A stretch of 64,000 nucleotides of DNA, taken from the NCBI GenBank assembly GCA_037693485.1, contig CM075350.1, forward strand, positions 60,244,001 through 60,308,000. Direction: 5' to 3'. The notes under the pieces were generated by a model. That model saw only the letters and a program-made list of their open reading frames with translations, searched no databases and had not been told where the DNA came from. This document shows positions 11,458-22,785 of this stretch, piece by piece; the stretch's first letter is position 1, and every line of letters begins with the position of its first letter. Origin of the DNA: Kitagawia praeruptora (taxonomy: Eukaryota; Streptophyta; Magnoliopsida; Apiales; Apiaceae). The position numbers and the translations under genes were made by a program.

Positions 11458-12494
11458 TCGGGTTTTGTCGAGAGCTCCAATATTGATTCGAGTATCATCC
11501 AAGAGAAGATTGGTGTTTCAATACCTATAATGACTCCTATCAAATTGGTTTACTATATTTACGTATGTATATATTGCCTGCTTTACTACTATCCTAATTA
11601 ATAGCTTTAAGTGTCGTAGTGTATAAAATAACTGTCATCCATTATCTGTAAAAGTCAAAGTCTATTTTTATTATTTAAATAAAAAATAATTTTTTTATTA
11701 ATTAATAATTTTTTTATTAATCCATTATATGTCATCCAATTTACACTTCTTCTAAATCGTATTGACAAAAAGATAGTATGCTCATCACTTTTCGGAAAAT
11801 AATATAATCATAATAAATCGTTTACCTCAATTCCTAAAGATACTATCATGTTTTTAAGATTACCACTACTTCTGTATTGCAACGGAGAACTCATCATGCA
11901 AAAAATTGATTTGGTCTTTTCTATTCACTTCTTAGTTGTGTATAGCAATGAAATTACATAGTGGTTATGTTTTTTATTAATTACCAATAAATTAGGGACC
12001 CATGTCATGAATTCAAATCAATATCAAACATTAGTCCTCAATTATTTGTAAGTGTATATTATTTTAATTTAGTATATTATAAAAATAAAAAATCGTAGAG
12101 ATTTTTGTGGGATTATGTGACCGTTAGATTAGATTGCTCTAAGACTTAGATTAATTTATAGTTTTCATTTAAATTTTGATTTCCTATTTTAAAATTAATA
12201 CCCTGTGCTTTACTTTATTTTAAATCCAAAGATTATAAATAACAAAAATAAAAAAAAAATTAAAATTAATATTTTTAAAAACAGTGATGAAAAAAATGTT
12301 ACACATAAGGCTAAGGAATATTGTTTAAATCATATTCTTTATTAAATTAATCATAATTTATGATCACTAACTTAGAACATGTGTGATGAGGATTCCGTTA
12401 CTATTTAAATTTGATTGTTTTTTTTAAAACAATTATTAAATCTATAATTGTATAATGATATAATGTGTTTTGTCTTTATGAATATAATGTGATG
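11458..12494. other. AT-rich intergenic DNA
   Basis: This is the region upstream of the broken B3 gene. The first ~100 bases probably include its 5' leader. I see no coding potential beyond. The stretch 12127-12250 is a degenerate copy of 13737-13855 (see that entry). Confidence 0.7.
12127..12250 (+). repeat. Diverged direct repeat, copy 1
   Basis: Shared blocks with 13737-13855 include CTTAGATTA, TTTTAAAATTAA, TGCTTTACTTTATT, TAAATCCAAA and ATAACAAAAAT, in the same order. The two copies lie on either side of the Mutator-like element. Confidence 0.7.
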
Positions 12495-12503
12495 ATTTTG
12501 TTT

Positions 12504-13311
12504 GGGTGATGGCCCAGAATAACCACAAAAAAATAATTCAGAACCAAAATACCCAGATCCAAAAATGCGGCCCTAAATACCCACGGGACGCGCTACTGGC
12601 AGTGGAGTATCCTAAGACACGTCATTGTGAGAACCGTGTCACACAGTCACGCCACTGTATACGCCGTATCACACAGACACGCGACTCAGGAGAGGTGAAT
12701 AGTAACTGGTGATACGCATTTACAAAATGCGTATCAGCAGATACGCATTCTGTAAATGCGTATCTGACGTCAGCATCATCGTTCTCAGAGCTCCCAATAA
12801 TGGCGATTCAGGCGTGATATTTGCATCTCTTCGTTCATCGACACCAAGGAACTTTCCGATCACATTCTATATACTAATAGAATCGCAATTCGATTCTCTA
12901 CACATACATATCAATTATTTTACGTTTTAATGTCCGGATTTGGAATCCCCAATTCATCCCTAATTTCCGATTTTGTTTTCCGATGAAGCTCGTTCGTACC
13001 CCTGCGGGGCCATCGGAGATAAACGGATTATGGGATGAGGAAGTATACAACTCGTCCGTCGTTTGGTGATAATTTGGAGGGTTGTAGAAGATTAAATGAC
13101 CTCAAACGCATATATGGCTTGTTTCCGTCGAAGTCGCCGGTGTTCACCTCTCAGTTCTCTGGCCGCGTTTTTGTGTTATCTGGCGATGAATAGTAGTCGT
13201 GGATGCACCACCCGTAACGGCGCATCCCGTGGGTACTGAGGGCCATCTGTTCCGAAAAACGGTATTTTGGGCATTGGGTACCTCATTTTGAGGCATTCTG
13301 GTCATTTTCTC
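12504..13311. mobile_element. Non-autonomous Mutator-like element, 808 bp
   Basis: Both sides are flanked by the identical 9-mer ATTTTGTTT (12495-12503 and 13312-13320), the duplication length typical of Mutator-like elements. The ends form long imperfect inverted repeats. Left-end blocks CCAGAAT, CAAAATACC, GGCCCT and TACCCACGGGACGCGC recur in order in the complement of the right end, the last as TACCCACGGGATGCGC. There is no transposase. The interior is more GC-rich than its surroundings and contains a cluster of perfect small palindromes. A T-rich 9-mer could match by chance, but it abuts the inverted repeats exactly. Confidence 0.7.
12711..12764. repeat. Twin palindrome cluster inside the Mutator-like element
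   Basis: Four copies of GATACGCATT alternate in orientation. The first hairpin has 11-bp arms (12711-12721 and 12725-12735) and a 3-base loop. The second has 10-bp arms (12740-12749 and 12755-12764) and a 5-base loop. Both are perfect. Confidence 0.9.
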
Positions 13312-15071
13312 ATTTTGTTTTAATATTGCATAAATTGAATTATATATGTGTTGATTAAGACATTAAAAAGTATTATTGCCAAATATGAAGCTCCTATTCG
13401 TTATTGCCTCGATGTTAATTTTCCTACAGATGGAATTAAAAATTCATATTTGTTGTTTACTTTCACGTAAAAAATTACTTTTAACATCGAAGTTATTATA
13501 ATATGATAAATCTAATTGTAAGTTGTTTTTATTCTTCTTTTCAATTTTAAATCTATTTTTTATCGATATAATGTGTTTTTTCAATATGTAGTATTATAAT
13601 TGTACATTTAATAATGTAAAAATAAAAGTGTTAATGTACTAATGAAGACGAAAACATAAATTATTGTTCAATTTGAAACTCCTCTTGGTTATTGCATTGA
13701 ATTTGTGTATGGTGCTTCTAATGGGAGATTATATTAGAATGATCTAAGCCTTAGATTAGTTTACATTCTTCAGTTACAATTTTAATTTCTCATTTTAAAA
13801 TTAAATTATTATGCTTTACTTTATTGTAAATCCAAAAATTATACATAACAAAAATATTAATTTTTTTTAAATTAAATATAGCAGGAAAAACATTAAATTA
13901 TTATGTTTTACTTTATTAAATTTTTTAACAAAAATATTTCTTTACTCTCTCCGTCCCAAAATAAGTGTCGTTTTTACGTTGTACAAATGTTATAACGTTT
14001 TAAAAGTAAATTTAAAAAAATTATACGTGGAAGTTACTTTTGATATATTGTCAAATACTTCCATAACGTGAAGGCTACATTTATTTCAGATGAAGGGAAT
14101 AGTAAACCTTTTGATGTTTCTCTAAAAAAAAATTCTATTAATTTTCTAATTAAATCATTGTAATTTTTGGTCAATATTTTCATATTTTTTATAAATATAT
14201 AATTCATTAGCTCATTATATACATGCAAGCTATCCATTTTTCTCATCACAAAGTAATATATATGTACACTATAAACAATTTAAATTACAATAATTTCCGT
14301 ATATCTTTGGAGATTTGTTCCCTATGAGATATTTGTTACATAATGCTGACATCTCATGTAATCTTAGAAAAAAAATATTATTTGCTTATTTAGTATTAAG
14401 GAGGTACAAAGATTTACATTTTTCATTCTTTCTTTGCTTACCAACTTTAATTGGTGTATTGATAATTATTTGCAAAAATACGTATGAGTATAGTATTCGT
14501 GACTTAGACTATATTATTTATTAACATTAAAAATTTTATCATAACTTTTTTCATATTTTGTTTCATATATAAATCACTAGCTCATTATAAACTTGCAAGA
14601 TATGCATTTTTGCCTAATGCTGACTTCTAATGTAATTATTTTGTTTAAGTTTACAAGTTACGAGATATACACTATAGACTATAGACTATGTACACTATAA
14701 CCAATTTAAATCACAATGATTCCGGTGTATCTCTCGAGATTTCTTACATAATGCTGACATCTCATGTAATGATTTTGTTCAATTTTACAAGTTAAAAATA
14801 TTTTCAGAATCTTTTATTAGATTCACGTATCCAATTTTAATCTAAATTTAAAAAAAAAAACTAATTAAAAACATAGTAGCTGAACAGTCGATTCATATAT
14901 ACATGCACGCGACGGACTGAGAACAAGATTGAATTAACTGCACCCTTTCCCATTCTCCAAAGCTCAGACATAAAGCTTCATCTAAATATTTTTCTGCGCC
15001 TCTGCTTAACTTATCACATTTGTATTCAATCTTCATCATACCAAAAAATCAACAAACATACAAAAAATATC
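13312..15071. other. AT-rich intergenic DNA with degenerate repeats
   Basis: I found no gene. It contains the second copy of a diverged repeat (13737-13855) and a sequence resembling one end of a Stowaway-type MITE near 13946-13972 (CTCTCCGTCCCAAAATAAGT), with no clear partner end. A second degenerate duplication has copies near 14190-14370 and 14570-14790, sharing blocks such as CATAATGCTGACATCTCATG and TAGCTCATTATA. The last ~100 bases are probably the leader of the gene at 15072. Confidence 0.65.
13737..13855 (+). repeat. Diverged direct repeat, copy 2
   Basis: Partner of 12127-12250, same orientation, with the same ordered blocks. Confidence 0.7.
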
Positions 15072-15848
15072 ATGGATGCTAACAACTTTCAGAATTTACG
15101 AGCTGATGTTCTGTGCCAGATTTTCAACTTCATCATACTGGAAGACAACAATTTCTCAGGATTTTGCAAGCTGCTGATCATTTGGGCAATGGGTACATCA
15201 AGGCAAAGGGTCAAACATGTGCTGGAGAGACTAAACTGGGATGCATTGTACCAGTTTCATATTGAGCCTATTGAGGTCGTTCGTGATCTTTTTAACGAGT
15301 TCATAAAATTTGCTGTTAGGTATGATGTTGATCAAGCAAAATTTTTCAATTCAACTCGAAACCTGTTTTTGAGCCAAGCTGTTCAGCACCATCTATCTGT
15401 TTTAGCTGATCTCTCAGGTACTCATTTCCCTTCAAGATTCACTTATGTTTTTTTCAAATCAATCTATAGAACATTTCATAGGAATGAAACCGCTGAGGAG
15501 ATGAACACCTTGCTCAATGTTACTCATCTGAGGAGTCGGATAATCGAACAAATGACCTATCTTCAAGATATGTATTCTAACATGTTTGAGATCGATTATC
15601 TTTTGCCTGTTTTCAAATTTTGCCCAAATGCAAGGAATCCCCGCCCCATGTATCAAATACATGGATTTCCTCTAGGATATGAGCAATGGTTCTCCCTCTG
15701 TCCAAATACTGTTGAAGACAAGTACATTGATGACCATCATCCATTGGGAAAATCCATAACTATGGAGCACATGTGGGATACTCAGTGTATTCACTGCAAG
15801 GTTCAGATCATTCTCTTCAAAGTTCTCCTAGGTTCTGTTCAAGCTTAA
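15072..15848 (+). CDS. Hypothetical protein, weakly F-box-like N-terminus
   Basis: A single-exon frame of 258 residues starts at an ATG in good context (tatcATGGat) after a leader rich in CAA. Residues about 5-40 (NFQNLRADVLCQIFNFI...) have the leucine pattern of an F-box helix. The rest is mixed alpha-helical and ends in a small Cys/His segment (HMWDTQCIHCK). The overall plan is loosely like the Arabidopsis At2g35280/At1g67623 F-box-like group, but I cannot confirm homology. If correct, it would be a substrate adaptor of an SCF ubiquitin ligase. Codon use and length suggest a real gene. Function not established. Confidence 0.5.
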   Translation: MDANNFQNLRADVLCQIFNFIILEDNNFSGFCKLLIIWAMGTSRQRVKHVLERLNWDALYQFHIEPIEVVRDLFNEFIKFAVRYDVDQAKFFNSTRNLFLSQAVQHHLSVLADLSGTHFPSRFTYVFFKSIYRTFHRNETAEEMNTLLNVTHLRSRIIEQMTYLQDMYSNMFEIDYLLPVFKFCPNARNPRPMYQIHGFPLGYEQWFSLCPNTVEDKYIDDHHPLGKSITMEHMWDTQCIHCKVQIILFKVLLGSVQA

Positions 15849-16612
15849 GCTTTTGTGAATTTAAGTAATTATGTTTTTGGACCTGATGTTTTGTAATATA
15901 ACCTTTGTTGGTTGTTTATGACTTTCTATGTTTGTGGAAATGGATTTATGATGTGTTTTCGATTGATTGTCGTATGTTTGTACTGAATCCATTATTCGCT
16001 CTATGTTAATGCGTTTCATATTGTTATCAATCATAAATGTATGTCAAATGTTTACAAATACATTTAAGCTTTTTCTCATTTAATTGAGTTATAACTCTTC
16101 TTTTGTTTGAATGTTTATTTTATAGACTTTGTTGCAAAGATTATAGATACCGGATTCAGTTTTGTTTTGCATTGTTTTATTCACTAACATATGACTCCAT
16201 TACATAAGATATGTACATATTGTACTCATGTTAAGTTCAATCTCTATTTTTTTTTAATTCTTAGAAGGTTTTGTTTCTTTAAAATCATTTTGCTCAGCAG
16301 TACATAGTACAAATATACTAAATTTTCTTACAATGTGTTATGTCAACACTGCACTTCAAAGAATGATGAAGAGATTTAGCAAACTTAGACTTCAAAATGA
16401 GGAATTAAAATCGTAAACTATGCAATAAGAAATATGTGAAAGCATTACACAAGACGCTTATATTTACATGGACACAACCAAACTACAACATTAATAAATG
16501 ACATGATCCTGTCTTCATTAAATTCAAACAAAGCAAATGCAACAACATAAATAGACTTGATCAATACTATCCAAACTGAACTATATGATACGGACAAATT
16601 CCACAATTTGAA
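15849..16612. other. Intergenic, convergent 3' regions
   Basis: This lies between the stop of the plus-strand gene at 15848 and the stop of the minus-strand gene at 16613. It is AT-rich and presumably holds both 3' untranslated regions. No other feature seen. Confidence 0.6.
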
Positions 16613-17195
16613 CTATATATTACGGATGAAATCCACGAGTTGTCCACCCATTTGGAGTCTCTGCCCTTCCAGTTCCACACACTTTGTTTTCCAATCATTT
16701 ATCTTTTCAATCCATTCTGCTTGAAAAGTCTGAAAACCTGTTGACATTTCATCCAATCTTTCTGTCAATAGTTTTAAATGTCCAAGAATTGATGTATTTG
16801 TATCTTCCACAAACTTTCTTTCATTTTCTGTATATGCAGTGTTCTCCAGAACATTTTGCTGGGAAGATTCTCCAACACTTCCACGTCCGTTACCTTCCAA
16901 CACCTTGGTAATGTTCCTACATTTGGAAAACAGTATATGTATAATTATAATGAAATTCAAAATAGTCTAGCAATAACAATTTTTTGTACCCGTATTTTTC
17001 CTCTAAGCCAATGGTGCGAGCAAATAGCAAAGATTGTCTATCAAACATGCTTTTGAAAAACAATCCAAAATCTTCATTTGCTTCACGAATTTCTTCATTC
17101 AACTCTGCCGATGTTATGTTAAGGTTGTTAAGGTCATTCACTAACATATTCTTGATGCTTGAGTATCTGCGCCTCTTTGATGATCTTAAACTCAT
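16613..17195 (-). CDS. Small hypothetical coiled-coil protein, two exons
   Basis: Two exons (minus), 17195-16990 and 16916-16613, join in phase 2 across a 73-bp intron with GT-AG ends and give 169 residues. The N-terminus is basic (MSLRSSKRRRYSS, possibly a nuclear-localisation-type patch). Residues about 25-65 and 110-165 are charged, heptad-like and probably helical (for example LLTERLDEMSTGFQTFQAEW). No family recognised. The clean splice and frame maintenance argue for a real or recently real gene. It is divergent from the RPA-like gene that starts at 17982. Confidence 0.5.
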
Positions 17196-17981
17196 TGTTG
17201 AAGAAAGAAATTCTTAAAAAAGGAAATATATTAATGTAATAACATATAAGAAGGCAAGTCATATATTTATAGGACTTTTTGGACGGTTTTACAATATGTG
17301 GTGGTTTTAAAACTGTCTTACCAAGTTCAAGATAACTTATAGTTTAGTTATATTAAGCAGTTACAACATTCATTGTACGTTTAACCCTGGACTGCCTTTG
17401 GCATGAATCCATCAAATGCCTCATCAGTAACTGTTTGGACTTGATCCTCGTACTTTACTATGAAAACATCTTAGAACTAAACAAACATGTAGTCATATTA
17501 TATAAATATGACAATGACTTGCTAAATGTATAATGCATTATTAATTTATTGCATTTTGCACAAATTTTACATATAGTCATACTCATATACGTAATCCTGT
17601 TGTTTTATTAAACCAACGAAATTAAAAAAATGCTAATAGGAAGATTTGGTTCTGATATTTTAAATGGATTTATATGTACATTGCAAAATTTTCAAAATGC
17701 AATCAATCATGATCGTATTGTAAGTGTCTTATATATCTGATTCCTATTTTTTAGCAACAAATTTGCCTAGGTGATAAGTATTGATCTTCCTTTTAAATAT
17801 AAAGATCATAACTGAAAAACTAATTGTGTGCTTCTCCCTTTGCCTCTCGAAGTGGTTGTCCCATGGGTTAGTTCTAAAACTTATTGTATCATGCTGCAAC
17901 TCATATTCTAAGCACTATTCTTTCTTAAATTACACCATTCCATCCTTATGTACATCTTTCTTTCTTTTTACAGATGTAGAC
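17196..17981. other. Divergent intergenic region
   Basis: This separates the small minus-strand gene from the first RPA-like gene. The end (about 17870-17979) looks like a 5'-leader intron of that gene, with a pyrimidine-rich tract and CAG just before the start codon. No other feature seen. Confidence 0.5.
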
Positions 17982-19176
17982 ATGTTTGATCAACTTGAAT
18001 CGCTGAACATTTCCAAGGACCATAGTAGGATTAAGGTCCGAGTAACACGAATACGGCCAACAAGGAATTTGGAGGGACAAGTACTTGGAATGAATCTTAT
18101 ACTTCTCGATAACCAAGTAAGATTATGCAGTTTACAATCTCTATAAATGATAAGGTAATATATATGCTTCTGACTTTATCATATGATATTTACTAATTAC
18201 AGAATTACCATTTGCAAGCATTAGTGAGACTTGATATTTGGAATGCCTTTGCCAATAATATCATGGTTGGAAATGTTTACGAAATATCCGAGTTTAATGT
18301 TAGATATGCATTTGGCCAATACAGAGCAGTTCATTCATCCATGTGTATCATTCTTACAAATAAAACCAGAGTTCATATTGTTATTCCTGAAGATGTTTCC
18401 ATACCATCACAAAAATTTGAATTAATCCAAGTGAGCCAAATCATTGAGAATGCTGAAGATTACCATAAAGATCGTACTTATGCAATAGGTGATTTATCTC
18501 ACATTATTTGCTTATATGTATTGTAAATGCAAGCAACTGTAACTTTTTAATCATATGTTTGCATATGAAATAGATGTCATTGGAGTTGTTGAAAACATCC
18601 AACCTGTTCAGATGAAGTACACAACACGAGGAATAAGTCCATTGATTAGATTCAGGCTTTGTAATGGAAGGTATAACATCCTCAGATTATTCTGTTTATG
18701 AAATTATGTTAGTATTCATTTTTGTTAATAATCATGTGTCCTTATATGTCTTCAAAGCCAATCTTTACACGTTCACTTATGGGGAGAGATTACAGAGGAA
18801 CTACGTCCAATTTTTGAAGAGGTTATTGAACGACCAGTTATAGTAATTCTAGCAGCTGTCAAGGTCCTGATTTCCATGGGTTAGTTCTTTATGTGATTCT
18901 TTTTAATACATAGATTTATTAGGTCTTTTATACATAGCTTTTCCTTCACATTTACATTTGCTTTGCAGATAGAATAACTATTACTAATGTTGCACCATCA
19001 AAGGTTTATATTAACCCAAATGAACTTGTTGTTTTCGCATTGCGCCATAGGTATAATAATGTTTCAATTTAATTAGTTTAAAAACAGTATTTTCATATCA
19101 ATTCCAATACTTATTCCTTCCTATATGTGACAGGCTTGATACAGATGGTTATGAAGAGCCACCAAATAATAACTGA
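17982..19176 (+). CDS. RPA70-like single-strand DNA-binding protein, short form
   Basis: Six exons: 17982-18116, 18203-18488, 18574-18670, 18758-18879, 18969-19050, 19134-19176. All phases agree and give 254 residues. It starts MFDQLESLNISKDHSRIKVR, the DUF223/OB-fold type found at the N-terminus of plant replication protein A 70-kDa-like proteins, and a second OB-fold follows (from DVIGVVENIQPVQMKY). It stops after exon 6 and lacks the C4 zinc module of the paralogue at 20241. Exons 4 and 5 are exactly the same lengths as in that paralogue (122 and 82 nt), so the pair is a tandem duplication. RPA70-like proteins bind single-stranded DNA in replication and repair; plant Helitrons also carry such genes. 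Confidence 0.75.
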
Positions 19177-20240
19177 TGTGATTCTACGATTATATTTTGG
19201 AAGAAATCACTGATGTGATACAACGAGTATATTTTGGAAGGAATAAAGTCACGAGCATCTTTGAGAATAATATGTTTTTATTTCATTTGTTGTCGATTAG
19301 ACAATTTTATTTAATCGTATTTTTATACTTTCTACATCGCAATATTTTATTGACGTTGTAAAAATAATATTTTAGTTTCCACGTCGCAATTTTATTTTGA
19401 TAGTGAGTGTTGGATTATTAAAAATGAAAATAATCCTCATATTTTTTATTCAAATGTTTTGACAGTTTGATTTTTATTTACGAAAAAAATAATATTTTTC
19501 TTACAATTTTCAAAGTGAATACAAAATTATTGTAAAAATGTTAAAATGATACACGATTTGAGACATCGATATTTGGTTACAGTAAAAAATAATATTTCTT
19601 AAATTAACATTTTATTTGTATATAAAAATATAAAATGTTAACAATATATAACACATTATACTAAATAATATGGATTTACATTAAATTATAGGTTGTTAAA
19701 AGGTTGTGATAGATATAAATGAACGTAATCTTTCTTAATCAAGTTTGTTACAACTTTCCTTAAACATTGTTGAAAATTTTATTTACATGAATAAAATTAA
19801 ATTTTATAGATTGATAATCGTATCCTTTAAGATTTGTTTGTTAAGATCAACAAAACTTGCACGATCTTCGATGTTATACTGATGAAATTTTCCTAGGTCA
19901 CTATCTAAATTTTTGTAATTATATGGACAATAATATATTTATATATTGGATATGCATAAAAATGTAGAAAATTCATATCAATAATCATCCCACAAATGTA
20001 GGCTTAATTTAAGAGATTTGTATTCATAGCACGATTAACATTAGTGGCACATCTTTCTGCGTATTTGTCTCACTTTAACAATACCGAGGTCGTATATAAA
20101 TGACCTATAAACATACACCTAATTACACACAAACTTTGCTGGTTTACATCATCGTGAGTAACATCGAAACTTATCAAGGTTTAAGTATAATCTGTTTTAT
20201 ATTTTTTATATTATACATCTTCGTTTTGCAGTTAAGCATT
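19177..20240. other. Intergenic between the RPA-like genes
   Basis: It is AT-rich with no coding signal. Near 20150-20231 a GTGAGT donor and a TTTTGCAG acceptor suggest a 5'-leader intron of the downstream gene, ending nine bases before its ATG. Confidence 0.55.
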
Positions 20241-22785
20241 ATGAGCAACGTCAAGTTTGATAGCTTGGATTCACTAAATGACAGTAAGTATGACTGGACG
20301 ATTAAGGTTAGGGTCATTCGTATTTGGGATAGCTACAGTTCAAAAGGAGATAAAGAGTTCAAAGGCCGTAACATGCTTTTGTTGGATGATAAAGTAATTG
20401 TACAAAACCTTGATAAGGTTATAGTGTTGTTCTATTTTCTGATAATCCATTTGTTTTCCTCTATGATAACAGCATCTCAGAATGCATGCTTTCATATGGC
20501 CAAGCTATATTGATACGTTTGATAAAACCTTTGAAGAAGGCAAGATATATTCTATAAGGAACTTCTCAGTCAAAACATATCGCAAAGAAACTCTTCGATG
20601 CACAAGATATGACAAACAAATTTGGCTATCCAATTATACCAAAGTTATGGTATTTCAAGATTCCGAGATGATTGACAGGATGATACGTAAGATGGAATTT
20701 GATTTCTTTGACCTCGGTGATATCCGCGAGATGATCAACCAATCTGACAACAATTATCTGATTGGTATGGTATAAGAAATATGGTTATAACTGTAGCATT
20801 CTTCCTGTATCTTTGAAGCATTTATCAACTTGGTAGTTTGGTCATTTTTTGTAGATATCATTGGTGTCCTGAAAGATCAAGATATTATTAGAAACAGAAT
20901 ATATCAAAAGGAGGTCGACCAGCGTTGCATCAGGTTTACTCTTACTGATGGAAGGTATTATCTCTGACTCATATCAATGTCAAGATTTTAATTACAACAT
21001 AATTGTTATGCGAGTAATTATTTATTTTGTTTCCTTAACATTTTATTTTATAGTGCATCTATCAGAGCATGTTTCTGGGACAAATTGGGAGAATCCTTCT
21101 TATCAGAAATACTGAAAATTACTGATATCCCAATAGTTGTTATTGTGGCTAGTTGCAGAGTTAATGATTTTAAGGGTATTCAATTAACTCTACTTCGTAC
21201 TATGAATTGATGTTATAATTGTATCTTATTAGCGTCTAATAATTCTGATAAAGTAGTACGCATTATTATTTACGATTGTAAAAATTAGACTCTAAGTTAT
21301 TAGTGTTTATAGGAGAGCCGTACGTGTCCAATGTTGGAGCTACAAGGTTCTTCATAAACTACAATCATCGTAGTGTCTCTGAAATGAAAAGAAGGTATAT
21401 TTATACGATTGTAGACAATAAAACATAGTACATTCAAAATAGATGAACTTTTAATAATCAATTCATTCAATGCTTAGGTCCATTCTACCAGAATTCAACC
21501 TGGATCAAACAAATGTTCTAGCAGAACCAGAGAAACCAAGAATTTTAACCATTGCTGAAATGCGAACACTTGATGAGTCGTACATTCTGGTATTGTTTGA
21601 AATCTCTTATTGTTGAGTATTCGTGTCTCTTTTATGTGTCTCTCTATTATGCATTGGCTGAAATTTGTTCTTTCAATTCTGAATGTAGAAATTAGTTATG
21701 TGCCAAGTGACTGTTAGTTCAGTGAAAGAAACAAAAGACTGGAACTATGATGCTTGCAGCAGTTGTCAAAAGGAAATTTATATGATTGAAGGAAAATTTA
21801 GATGTGAGGAATGTAAAAGAAATATTCCATTTCCTGAAAAGAGGTATTCAAACATGTCTCTATTACACAAATGTAAGTTGTATTATTATTATGAAAATTG
21901 GTAATTCATCCATATATATGCTTGGTTTTGTTAAAAAGGTTTAGGATATGTTTGATTGCTGGAGATTCTACCGGTGTAGCTGCATTTATCTTATATGATC
22001 GCGAGGTTGAAAATATAATTGGTAAAACTGTGTTTGATGTTCTGGCAGAGGAAGATAGGGTATGATCACTGCAAACACATTTTCATTTTGTCATTTAAAT
22101 TTGCGTAAACATTTTGAACTATTTCACAAATAGTTTTATATATTTAAAATCCTGATTTGATGTGCTGCACTAGGAAGGGAAAGATTCTGAGTTTCCAAGA
22201 AGCCTAAAGATTTTTGTAGGCAATGAATATACATTAACAATTCGTACGAATGAGGAAAATGTCAAGAAGAATTCTTACACGTACACAGTTGTTGATATCA
22301 ACAAGGGTTTTGAAATCATTGAACACAATAAACCAGATGATAGTGATTTTAGCCTTGGTTCTAAGATTTCTCAGGTATATGGAAAAAAACTTAAACATTC
22401 TTTTCATATCATACTTTTTTGGCAAGGTTGCAAGCATTGGATTTCATGTTTGTACTGATAAAAATTTTGAATCACTTTGTACACAGTACTCATCAACATA
22501 TTCCGTTCAAAATTCTGAATCCAAGACTCCAGATACTGAGAAATCTACATCAAAAAGTCTCAAGAGACTGAATGACGACACTGTCATTTCTATACCGGAC
22601 CTGGATGATGTCTCTGATAATGCAGTTGATAAAGAAAATACACCGAAACCTATCCCACTGAAGCAAATTAAAAAGGAAAAGGTAAGTCATGTTTTCAATC
22701 AGTTTTGCAACGTTCTTAAAAATAAACATGTTGTACAGATACATTACCTAAATCATACATGTTTCCTGTAAATATACAGGTCTGA
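20241..22785 (+). CDS. RPA70-like single-strand DNA-binding protein with C4 zinc module
   Basis: Eleven exons: 20241-20393, 20473-20764, 20855-20954, 21054-21175, 21313-21394, 21478-21589, 21689-21843, 21945-22059, 22174-22374, 22487-22681, 22780-22785. Every intron is GT-AG and all phases agree, giving 510 residues. The domains are an N-terminal DUF223/OB-fold (MSNVKFDSLDSLN...), a central OB-fold (about 150-270) and a C-terminal OB-fold of the RPA70 DBD-C type. The last holds a zinc module C310-x2-C313-x12-C326-x2-C329. A Ser/Lys-rich tail ends in KQIKKEKV. An upstream in-frame start at 20100 is possible, but I chose 20241 because an intron-like leader precedes it. Likely role: nuclear single-strand DNA binding. 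Confidence 0.82.

Noticed and set aside
12506..12930. Plus-strand reading frames of 68 and 73 residues
   Set aside because: They lie in the inverted repeats and palindromes of the Mutator-like element and show no protein-like pattern.
13946..13975. Stowaway-like terminal sequence
   Set aside because: Only one end is recognisable, with no inverted partner bounded by TA nearby, so no element can be delimited.
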